Assembly: GCA_001695595.3 (NCBI GenBank)
Contig: MBPM02000142.1
Location: 1 to 64,000, forward strand
DNA length: 64,000 nucleotides
Reading direction: 5' to 3'
Source: Plasmopara viticola
Lineage: Eukaryota; Oomycota; Peronosporomycetes; Peronosporales; Peronosporaceae
Shown here: positions 24,341-35,049 of the stretch, in pieces
Numbering within the stretch: the stretch's first letter is position 1
Layout: every line of letters starts with the position of its first letter
Program-made: the position numbers and the translations under genes
Notes under the pieces: model-generated
Told to the model about the DNA's origin: nothing
Databases searched by the model: none
What the model saw: only the letters and a program-made list of their open reading frames with translations

Positions 24341-24667
24341 ATTGTATTGTATTGTATTACGTTATCGCGTTGCCAAGTTCTGCACGTGCTAGGCTCTATG
24401 GCTAGTCCACGGCATAGAGTGGTGTCCGCATACGTCGAGTCTCGTTCGGCGGGCAGTGCAGCCAGCACCGAGGCCGTGAGGGTCTTCCATTATTTTGTGT
24501 ACTTCTGACTTGGTAAGAGCCCAGGTGGCGCCCTAGTGCTGGAGACCGTCGCGTCGAGGGTGAGACTCGTTAGAGACCTGCAGATGCCCGAGAGCACCTG
24601 CCCGAAGCGCGCGAGCATTAAGCCCCCGCGCTTGGAAGGAGGGCGTCACCCCAACCTTTTCCGAAAA
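24341..24667 (-). mobile_element. LINE-derived short non-autonomous element, copy 1
   Basis: 327 bp in minus orientation. The 5' part equals the first ~145 bp of the LINE at 37302. It is followed by a short internal piece (TGGGCTCTTACCAAGTCAGA) and then the LINE 3' end (ATGGAAGACC...GCACGTGC). A (ACAAT)n tail ends the element. CTTGCGATTGT flanks it at 24330-24340 and 24668-24678 as an 11-bp target-site duplication. It has no open frame of its own, so it must have been moved by LINE enzymes. Confidence 0.85.
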
Positions 24668-24678
24668 CTTGCGATTGT

Positions 24679-25360
24679 GTATCAGAAAAATATTCATTGG
24701 GTATTTTATAGCTAGACCATAAGATCATGCGCAAGTAGAGAGCATTTGTCTGTTGTGAACCCTTTATGACCGACTACATCCGGCAGAGGGATCTATTCAC
24801 AAAATCTAGCAGATTGGTCACGAAAGACGCAGGAGCAGCTACGATTTGAGAGCTGCAAAATTATAAAAGGTTTGATTTGCGAAATAACGTACTCTTTCAA
24901 CAGCAAGATATAAAATAAAGCAACGCTGAGTTCAGAGATGCTAAAGCTCAATGATGTTCTACGAGAATCAGCTTTTTCTTGCTGATCTCGCAAGGATTTG
25001 CTTGGCCAAGTGATGGTAGCGAAGCTCTGACAAGGTATGCATATCGGCTAAATACCGGTGGATACCTCCGCGCTACATTTTTACAGGTACTTATAGCCTA
25101 AACTGTCAATTTGGTCATTATTATAATTAAACACGCAATAAAGAGAGCTACCGCTCAGCCAGGTGGTTCTACAATGACCAACATAGCGCCAAAGAACGTC
25201 GCTTTGGCTGCCGCAGGTGCAATTACTCCAAAAATGGTATCTGCGTCTAAAGTTACGCCTGCAAAGGCTGCTTATGTGTTGTAGGCACAGAACCTCCGAA
25301 CGATCGTAGGCTAAAAACGGAAAGGCAAGAAAAGCTTTTTCAATGGGCCTAAATTGTGAA
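24679..25360. other. No gene recognised
   Basis: AT-rich sequence between the short LINE-derived element and the repeat copy B. A Cys-rich plus-strand stretch near 25.2 kb (RRCNYSKNGICV) is too short and broken to name. Confidence 0.35.
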
Positions 25361-25364
25361 AGGA

Positions 25365-28300
25365 AATATTCTTCAAGTCTCTCCTCACTTGTTAGTAAAG
25401 TTTGATATAATCTCGGCCTGTTTATATAAAAGCGAGCAAAGTCTTTGTATGTGTAAACAGCATTGTAAAGTGCAAAGTCAATCATACGAAATTCGTCTAC
25501 CCATTTCATCGCACATCTTGCGCAACGTGCTCTCTAGCCCTTTTCCTGTTAAAACTTGTTTGTGGATGGCATTTGCTATAACGATCAGGAAACAATTTGT
25601 CATTTCCTGGAACAGCGTTTGCAAATTGAATAAACAATGAGCGTGTCCAAGAGACCATAAAACAAAAAAACATATCCATAAACAGCTCATCGTTTGTCTC
25701 TTGGTTCCACTGCTGAAGCAGTGGCTCAAAGTGTAGGCGGCAAATAAACGTCACATTAAAGTTCGGCAAGCCAAGGGCAAAGGCGACATTCATGAGTTGT
25801 TTAGTGTCTGCTAGTGATGGCAGTCTCTGCAGATGAAACATGCGAGCGGCGGGATCGACTCCCTGGCAGATCCTACAGGCACTCCATACTTGGCCACTCA
25901 TAACTACATGCTAGGCTACATTCATATTGTGGTTACCGAAAAATACGATTATTTTTAAACAAAAGTGACGGCTAGTTGAAAAATCATGTGCTGCCGAAAG
26001 TAAAATGTACTTCATCTCTTTGGCGTTAAGAGCAACAGCTAATAATGCATCGACCGTTTTCGATCACAATGAAGCAGATTGTCTAGCAACTCATAGTGAT
26101 GCAACCGCTAGCGTTGTCGAAGAACAAACCTCTCGACTTTGGCTCCTTCGCCTGTTATGGAGAAACGTACAAAGGGCTTTGAATTGAAATGTATGACAAA
26201 CCTTTTGTCAGCCATGTTGCTATGCGACCTCATGATATGGCCTTGCGAGAAAGCGCGTCGGGAATAACAGTGAGCTTGCATGACTTTACGTTATGCAAAA
26301 TAATTTATACGATAATTAACATGCAAATTCTAGGACAAGAGGGACGTTTTATCGCCACACGACCTGACTAGGCCAGAAAGGCTTTAAAACGTGTGAATAA
26401 TTTTAAAGTTTACCAAGGCTTTCTCTATGGCAAGTAACTTTCACCATGAGCGACTAAGTTTTGTTCGGCACACCTAAGCTACCTCACCTTAAATGAGATG
26501 ACTCGCTCGCAAGCGCCATCGTCTGGTTCAGTGGCGCAGTATCGGTCACATACGCAATCAATGCTAAACGGCTTTGTCTTGTTTGGCAAAGCCGTAACAG
26601 AGGTCTACTCAAGACTGTTCTGAATAAAATGGAAAGTATATTGCTTTTGGCTCTCTCAAAGCATAACGCTGACGCACTACCCGTCGTAAGAGGTATATCT
26701 GACTCCATAAAATGGACCAGAGAGTATGTATTCGAACAAGTAAATCTACTCGACACGCCCTTGAACGATAAATTAAGCTGAACGCAGTTGCGACATACAT
26801 TGTTGCTGGTATCAAAAGACTCTTAGACATGTTTTTTGATGCAGTACGAGAAACGCTGGTGGCTCTTATCAAACTTATCGAGTAATCTGCTTTTGGGAGT
26901 TACACAACTCTAATAAACGGAGAATTTGTAGCAACATTACTTAAGCAAGGAGCTTCACGTGATCATCCTGCTCGAACGCAATCGACAAAGCCTCGAGCGA
27001 CCCCTACTACAAATGGCAGATGCTGCCCATGACGCGTAAATTCGGGTAATGACTCGAAACATGTTATCAAGCAATGTGCCTTTCCTTGGTCTGAGTGTTT
27101 GTGCAGGAGTCTTTGAACTGTTAGCTTATCGTACGCTCAGTTCGTAAATCTAAAAAGTTGATGACGAGTGCGAACCTGGACTTTGTCATTCTCTGTGTCT
27201 CAAATGAAAGAGCATCATAGGCTCACTCTACTGTCATGACAGAAAAGATTGCCTTGTGACACAATAATTGGTTCTCTCTTCGGTGATATTTTGACATGGA
27301 ATCACAGAAATTCTGATTAATGTATTTCTTCAAAAAGGTTTTACGACTCCAAAAAATTATATTTGTGGGTCCAGGCGCACCATGCTTTGAGCTTGACGGC
27401 AAGCTGCTTTTGTACAGCACTAAGAAGCTCAACGTTACGCTTATTAGAGGCATTTTTGTCAAACACGGAGGATATGTATATTTTTGTAAGAAGCTCCTTT
27501 TCTTAGAAGCACCATCTTCCAAATCTTTCTACCCTCAAGGCTCCCTAACTTCAAGCGAAAGCTTAGTAGCTGTAAGTGTTTTAAAATTCGGTATTTCTAC
27601 CACCGCAGGGCATTCAAGTGAAGTGTACCTGTTTGATAGACTGACGTGTCAATTTTCTTATTGACAATTTTTCGTAATCGGCCACGGATTTTTGTGGAGC
27701 CCAAGGATCAATTCTACTATATACCTTCAGATCCATTTAGCAGAGCTATGCTACCCGCTTCCAGTGGCCATTTGTTTCTCATCTAGGAACCTGTGCTGGC
27801 ACTGCTTATGAGAGCCTATGCTACCCGCTAACGAAACTTTGCCATAATCATATGTGGTATATTGCGGTTTACTTTTATGCTATCAATAGTGCCTTCAGCT
27901 ACAGGTGCTGCCGGTAAATTGTGATACCTCGCTAAGAAAGAATTATTGACGGTATCCCAGGTGCAACGTTTTGCACTAAAAAGACAATCGGCAAATAACG
28001 CATTGGGCCCCTTGTAATGAGCTAAATGTGGCCACTGTCGTGGCACAGATGCTAACTTCTACAAAGATTTTCGAGTAAATTTGCATGGCGCAACGTGATA
28101 TATGCAGTGCACTCGACAAAGTCGACGGATACTATCAGCTTGTCGTGCAAAAGAGTGACGTACCACTGTCCACAGTAAGCTTTCAAGCTTTTTGCTGCAC
28201 AAGTGCCCCTAGAGCTCTCAAATTGTTTGCACGCTTGATCGTCTGTTATCACGAAAGTACAGGCCCCACAAGGCCTATGGCCTGATATTCAACAATGTCG

Positions 28301-29050
28301 TTTATCTTACAGTCGTGCAAAGAGCGGAGAAACGGACGGTCAATTAATACAGTTTTAAGTTTATATAGATAAAAGCATCTCCGATGCAAAAATTTTCGAT
28401 TTTAGTCAGGCTGTGGATTTACAGCACTGGTAAAGGTCATTTTTATTTCTCATTTGGAAAATTTTCGATGCTAAATCTTCTGTTAGGCTTACGATACACC
28501 GCTTGGTGGTCGTCTATGTCGAGAGAAGATATACGGCTTGATTGGCGGCTTACGTGGGTCTGCACATGCAAAGATCGTCAACGTCATAAGCTCTCCCAAA
28601 TGCGACCTCACCATCGGCAAGCTCGCCAAATCATGTATGCTAATGACATTTCATTAGCGTGGTTTTATGCTCGATATTTGTAGATCTTGACATAAAAATC
28701 TGATTTGGTGTCTTTCTTGACTAATTGATCATAATGAGTAACGAAGTGGCTGTGCTGGAAGCGGCTGGTAGCTCCAAAACTGCAAATCTGATATTTGATG
28801 ATGTCTTTCGACAATTTTGACTCCCAAAGCGAATTGTCTTAGGTCGATGCTTTAACTTAGCGAGCTCTCAACATAAAAATTCCAAGATTTTTCTTAGAAG
28901 ACTAGTCCACAGCGGCACCATCAGCACACTAATGATTAGACGAGCGAGTAAATAGCAACATTTAGTAAGTCAATGCGGTCCCAGTTTGAAGAAGAATACT
29001 TGACTAGAACCCCCCTAGCAGTATTTTTATTGCCCCAACGAGTCGGAGGG
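25365..29050 (+). mobile_element. Degenerate retrotransposon, copy B of an inverted pair
   Basis: Partner of 13.5-17.2 kb in opposite orientation. On the plus strand near 28.1 kb, ICSALDKVDGYYQLVVQ followed by SDVPLSTVS matches the Gypsy reverse-transcriptase palm region of oomycete elements. Near 28.75-28.85 kb, ANLIFDDVFRQF then LPKRIV resembles an integrase-core segment. The two lie only about 650 bp apart, so RNase H and other parts have been deleted. On the minus strand, 25506-25901 is open for about 130 codons and is partly conserved in copy A, so its coding direction is unclear. No complete gene remains. Confidence 0.6.
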
Positions 29051-29074
29051 GCATTGAAAATACTGCTAGGGGGG
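29010..29074. repeat. Long palindrome with 27-bp arms
   Basis: A C-rich left arm (29010-29036) and a G-rich right arm (29048-29074) pair with only two mismatches around an 11-nt loop, AACGAGTCGGA. Only half of it exists in copy A at about 13.52 kb. It sits at the right boundary of copy B and could be the junction of two insertions or a short foldback element. Confidence 0.8.
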
Positions 29075-29079
29075 GTCGG

Positions 29080-30990
29080 TGAACAAAGTGGTCGTAACAA
29101 ACTTCGACTTCTTTTTCGATAATGACGATGATGTGTTTCTCTTTACCAGCGTCTTGAAAAGCTTGAGCTTTTGCTTCGAGGGTAGCATTTAGTGCACCGC
29201 TAATGTAGCGATTCGCTTGCTTTTGGTTCAGAGCGGTCCATTGCGGCGAATGTGGTCGACAACGCCAAAATTCTTACATGTTGCCAATTTAATCCAGATG
29301 TCGTTCGTGTCCTTTCTCTTTCTAGTACGCTTTAATTTATGAGATCGTGGCTTGTTCGCACGACAGCCTGATTCTGTAGGCACCGTATTGAACGACTTGG
29401 CCGATTCACGATTCGATCCACCAGAGCAATGGGAAAAATGAAAGTTGGAGGCGACTTTAATGGCCTTCTAAAGTGTACTCGGTCTCCCCCCTGATCTTCT
29501 TTGCGGTTTCTTCCCGTAATCCTTTCTGGAAATTGATATATTTTCTTTTGTGATTTAGAGACGATATGACATCCGCTTTCGAAGATCATACTCAAAATAT
29601 TTAGGTCTGGAGCGTGTGCGCAAATTACTTATAGCAGTGCCTATGTCTTATGTACGTTCATGCGCTCGCATTCAGCTATACAATCACGGTACCAATCTTG
29701 TACGGATATGCCTAGGTTGTTTAAGATAAGCGTAACAAAGTCTGACAAATTTGTTGCCATCAAGTGATGCTTATTGGCGTAGTATTGTTCCGTTTACAAA
29801 GATACACAATTCAGCAACTCTGCCGAATCTCCCTTCGCGAACAGAAGGATCGTTTTCCTTCTGCTTGCTTCTTGATGCGACGAGAACCTCAAAGCGCTCA
29901 TTAGCCTTTTGCATCAAAGCTTCACCTAGGCTTGATATCGCAGCTATTACTGAATGAGATACAACAGTTGTGGCTGCTTGGACAGTGTGGCTTGTCCTGT
30001 CACTGCAGAAGGAGTTACATTAGCCTAAGTGGTTGAATCCGCTTGGTCATTGACACTTGCCACATCTTGCGGAGTCGATGCTCGTAAACTTGAGCGCGAC
30101 GTTGGCCTCAAGGTTTCGTTGTCGTCAAGATAACTTATTCGCCTCTGTTAAAGAGGTCTTGGGTTTGGAGATGGGCGCTCAGCCATACGGCCTCTTCGTT
30201 GAGCCACACTTGCTTGAGATTTCAGCGCTATTTATACAATTTTATATAGCCTCAAGAATAAAAACAAATCTGCTTGAATTTTATTCTACAGCTGACGCTT
30301 TCTGTATTTGAGTGATCAATTGAGCCTTTTAAAAGCTCTTGGGCTTGCTATATGCGGTTCTTTAGGCTTTTAGTGATGTCGTGCACTAACTACCTGGCCC
30401 CTAAGTCCTTACAATTCGGGTCTTTGTTTCTAATAAATTGGACATTCTTCAGCTCTTTAAATGCCAATAACCGCAAGTCTTTTCGAAGCTTGTAGAGCTC
30501 CTTGCTTCTTGTTAGAAACTCATAGGTGTTTATGATCGGGTTTGTTGGTTCACGAGTCTTTCCGTTTCTAATGCAACGAAGCCGAGCAGTATTGAATGTA
30601 GATCAAGCAAAATCAAGTGGGTACCTTATCTGGAAGTCGTTCTCCGTGTATTTTTTAGCGGGACACGAATCTACCCAAAAGTCAAAAACACTAAACCATA
30701 GACCAACTGAAGGAGTTTCAGATGTTTGGACCACATTAGCATGTAAGCACACTAACCCAACCACTGAAAGTTATAATGACAAGCCATTGCAATCTTGTGC
30801 TTGCCACTATGTAGCTCGTACCAATTATAACAGGATGACTCGCGTCCCACTATGTGAGCACGAGCACCACATTCAGACTTGACACGACAAGTGCTACTAT
30901 GTGACAAAGTCGCGGAGGAAGCTTATCAAAGTCAGTGGCCAGACAAGGCTTGGGCGGTGAGCAAAGCGAGTCGGTGAATGAGGGGGAGTG
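29080..30990 (-). mobile_element. Probable Gypsy gag remnant
   Basis: Minus-strand frames in this stretch include NNLGISVQDWYRDCIAE near 29.72 kb. This matches the gag pattern with a conserved aqueous Trp-Tyr-Arg segment (G-x-A/V-x-DWYRD). Just upstream is a Lys/Arg-rich piece (VASRSKQKENDPSVREGR). The LTR-like block at 31.0-31.34 kb lies upstream in the same orientation, as a 5' LTR should. The frames are broken. The element is cut off by repeat copy B. Confidence 0.4.
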
Positions 30991-31004
30991 TAATTGCTAA
31001 ATGC

Positions 31005-31340
31005 AATTGAATGAGATTTTAAATGGAAAACACTTACGACTAATTTTCTTGCCACAGCCTTGCTGGTGGCTCTAAGCCATCTACTGCTACCATCCTAGAG
31101 GCTATCATTTTCACTGCTGCATCTGGCTTTTTACACATCCTATATTATCTTCAGCCAATAAAGTCTCTTGATCTTCAACGATTATAGGGTATGCTGACCT
31201 TCCTTCTGATCTAACTTTAAAATCGCTAATTCTGACCAATGCATATAGTGCGTATAAGCCATCAGGTATACCGGCAAATTTGCCGGTGACGACGCATTTG
31301 TCACCGTAAAATTTTATATCTACCGGCTCGCCTCCTTTGT
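31005..31340 (-). repeat. LTR-like block, partner of 20.3-20.6 kb
   Basis: Reverse-complement homologue of the block behind the 17.2-20.2 kb Gypsy body. It contains a small inverted repeat, ACCGGCAAATTTGCCGGT, near 31.27 kb. Its place in front of gag-like sequence suggests a 5' LTR. Confidence 0.5.
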
Positions 31341-32399
31341 ACTAGGTGCTATTTGATCCCCTATCACCCAGTAGCGCTTGTAGTAAAACGTGGGTAGCCC
31401 TCTTTTCGCATCTCTCGGACGAGCAAATGCACTGCTCAAATGACTTGCTGGCTTTGATGGGCCTAAGGCGACGGCTGCGTTCGCGGTCCTGTTTGCTGTC
31501 AAGCAGCTAGATTGTATAACAGCGCCCCCAACTCTAAAGTGAATTGAAGTATCTAGTAATCAGGCGGCACAGGTTCAATTAAAATCGGTAGTACCACCTT
31601 ATGTCACGTATAAGTCTTGAAGCTACCTGTATACGAACTACACGTCATAAATATCTGTTATGGTTAAAAAGGGTTGCTTTTCCCACAGATTCTCAGGTAT
31701 GTGTGGTACTCGCACTTTCAAATAGACCGAAAAAAGGTAGACACACAGCTTTTTTGGAAAGTCATGTGTCCTGCCTTCACTTGACATAAAATTTCTTCCG
31801 CCACACCTTGAGTTTCGCTAGTATTCGCGATTTTTTGTGTACAAGCAAGATAGACATAACTTTAAGATAAAATCGTCGATTAAGTTTACCGCCTCGATCG
31901 TTGGGGCGCCACTGTTAAAACAATACGTGGCTGTGTACATGAAGTGCGAAAGAGCAGGCATACCTTATATTGAAGCCTTTGGTATGCTGAACGCAACTAT
32001 GCAAGAGGTCATGTGATCCAACTGTAGAAAAGTATAGCCACAAAGGTATTCGATTAAAGAAATGGGTAAAATGGGTACTTCTTCGTCGAACAAATCTCAG
32101 ATTAGTGGCTCCCTTCTCTCTTCCTCTGACCTAAGTTTAGTGCGTATGGGCTAAAGGTTTGCAAGCAACATTTGCTGCCTTATCTGTGGTTAAGTAGGAC
32201 ACATGATCCGTGTCTGGGCCGACTAAGTATATAAGTGTCTTGCCTAAACAATTTTATGGGTCGTCAGCAAAAGGTGTGCTCTAAGCAAAAGAAAATCTGG
32301 CTGCTGGTAGGATGGAACCCTCTATTGACGTTAATCTTAGTTTCTTTACTATGTGTTTGCTCGATACGCACCATTGAGCACTAGTTTTTAAAGCTTGAC
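31341..32399. other. No gene recognised
   Basis: Mixed sequence between retrotransposon remnants, with only short open frames (about 60 codons) lacking motifs. Confidence 0.4.
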
Positions 32400-34100
32400 A
32401 GCTCATAACCAGTAGCGATGAACTAGAAAGTGTACACGCAAGTGTATTAAAGTATAAATTCCTGACGAATCACAAAATTTACGCACCGTCAAACGAATAC
32501 CGTCGACCAAATTCGATTTCGACTAATGCCTGTGTAAACGAAATTAGGCGAAGATGTCTTGAATCAGCCTTACCGATAGCGCACGTTGTGCCTTTGCGCG
32601 GAGATACTGAAGGATCCTACAAAAAAAGTGTAGATTCTTCACGCGAATGTGATGTTCACATATCATCATCCAAGCTATTACTAGATAGAGAGATCAGGCA
32701 CGATTTTGTTTCCCAGTAAATTTTGTTTGCGACGCTTTTGACCATGTCATTGGTTGTGCGCTATGCAACTACATGAGGACGGACACAAAAGAGTCGTCCC
32801 GTTCAAGTCCAGGCAGCTTAAATTTTCCAAAGAAAATTACCCCTTACAAGACAAATATTTATTTACCACCAGTAAAGCTTCAGGTATATTTTTGACTTTA
32901 AGCTCTTTGTGGTCTACTCAGACTAAGCATCCCTAAAGTTGACAACATATGCTCCCCATTTTCCTCCGAAAAGTGTGGCATTCTCCGCGCAATATAACTT
33001 TTGAACTCAATGCAAGCTTTGCAAATTTATCGAGCTTACCAAGCGTACAGGCCAGATTAAATCCTGGTCCACATCAGAACCTATTAACGTATTTGTCAGG
33101 CATACAAACCTGGTACCAATGTGCAATCTCTGAAACGTCTCATATTCACAGGGGGGATGCCAAAGACGAGTAGCTTACCCCTCGATGAACATTGCAGTTT
33201 CATTACTATCATTACTATAATTGGTTAGACGGTCTATTTCACTATAGTTGAATCCGACCGATCCTCTTTCAGTCGTTGTTCCGAGCGACGAAGACCAAAA
33301 GCACAACATACATCTAAGGCATTTGTTTGTTCTATGAGTGGTCCTATGAGAAAAGAGAAAATTTATTTCCGGTCTAAATTAAAATTTTGGGGCCCCACAT
33401 GTACAATTGAGGGACCAAGTATATGAGGCCTGCCGAGTTGTCAAACTTACGGCTCACACGTCGTCTCATTTTCAGCCGGTGAACCGTTGGAACCGACCTT
33501 GTCGCTGGTCTGCCGAAGAGGGGGGGATGGCAGCACGGGATCGCAATGCTAGCCTGCCCCAAGATGCTGCATTTGGTTCTTATACCTGCCAATATAACCC
33601 AGAATAGAACAGCAAGGCTAATACTAAAGGCAGTGTTTAAGACCATGGCCTTTTAAATACAATAGTGTCGGTTAGGGACTGGCAATTTCTCCGTCTGCGT
33701 TGTGGCAACTGCTGTTTTGATTATTGAAAGGCCGCTTGGCAATGGCTACAGTAGACTCTTTGAAGGCAGACAATAGACGAAAGGGTTAATTGTGTACTCG
33801 AAGACACATTGAGAAATACGTGCGATATTTGTGGTCTAGAAAGCTACCTATGATTGAGTTTGGACTTAAATTGCGGTTAATCAACGGGCTCTGCAGGCTA
33901 TCTAAAGAAAAAAACTAAAATCTCCCCGAAGTTTGAGAAGCACGGAACAAGAGGCTCGAAATTGTTTGTCTTGAGACCACTTTTTAGTGGAAATAATTAT
34001 CCGACTTAGCAGAAAGTCGGCCAAGCATAATTAGGGTAACCTATGCGATTGCGATCGCCTAAGAGCTCTAAGGAGTTCTATAATTACGAGAATATTTAAT
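32400..34100 (+). mobile_element. Decayed Gypsy RNase H and integrase
   Basis: At 32763 the plus strand reads QLHEDGHKRVVPFKSRQL, followed by KENYPLQDK. This is the RNase H pattern HEDGHERVV-x-Y-SRQL and NYPxHDKE. Near 33.07 kb, NPGPHQNLLTYLSG matches the linker after RNase H. From 33.4 to 33.9 kb, broken frames fit integrase order: a W-R/W-x-S start, then GLPKRGG, then a late stretch with ERVN-like and TLRN-like sequence. This body is distinct from the one at 17.2-20.2 kb. It holds many stops. Confidence 0.65.
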
Positions 34101-35049
34101 ATCTATTTTGAGGGATTCTACATACTAAAAACCTACCACTAGAAAGGGCATTTGGCTTTTAAATATTGTATTTAACGACTCTAAAGGGACGACACCACCA
34201 ACTTTCCCAGTTGAAATTAAAGTGAACATGGTAAAAAAAAGCTTTACAGAATCTTTGCAGCTTTTAAATTACGGCTGCCGCTTGATGCAAGAATACAAAT
34301 AGCAGTAAAAAATATCGGTAAACACTGCCCGTGTTGCTTTCACCGCCACCGGTGGCGTAAGCAAAACTTCAATCCGTATTTACTGATACGTCAGCGCTTG
34401 CATGTATTGATTTAAGTAATGGAGCGTATTGCACATTTTTGGTAATAATGGCGGATGCGTGTGGTCGTATCCATATCCATATGCTGCGTTCCAGTTTGGA
34501 TCTACGGCTCACAGCCTGTCAAACGCTGACGTCGTCCTGACGACGGTCACAGCTGTTAAGACGTGGCACACCTCGAGCAAACATGTACCCGTTGGCGCAA
34601 CGCCTGCTTGACCAAAGCAGGTACAAAAAATACATACATCAATGACCCCAACGAGTACTTTGTCCTTTCCTACAAATCATAAATAGGGACGATTTCGCGA
34701 CCAAAACCAGCTGGACATGCGTCACCTTTCCGACCCTTAATAAAACGCTCCGAAGGCACGTTTAAGCTTAATTCGTGTCGCTCCTCGCCTGACTCACAAC
34801 CCCACGAAGTCTTAAAAGCCACCTGTTCTGTCACGAAACCATCCAACACCTGAGTACGCGATGCCATCGCTGCTCTGAAACCAGAAGCTCGTGACCAGGT
34901 GTTTCTCGCTGTCCAGCGCATTTGACCACGTCGACTGACCCGATATAGACACAGCGTCACGTACCTGCTGCCGTTTGCCATGCAATCGCTTAAATGCCAC
35001 CTTACTTTGCATTTTGCTAACGAGCCCCACCACCACTTGAATCGTCTCG
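34101..35049. other. Upstream region of expansin-like 2
   Basis: AT-rich up to about 34.4 kb, then richer in G+C from about 34.7 kb to the gene start. Open frames on the minus strand at 34670-35059 have no motif and no conserved codon use, and probably reflect composition. No transcription signal could be named with confidence. Confidence 0.4.

Noticed and set aside
25180..25290. PiggyBac-type C-terminal cysteine motif on the plus strand (RRCNYSKNGICV ... CKGCLC)
   Set aside because: It is too short, interrupted by a stop, and no transposase core was found beside it.
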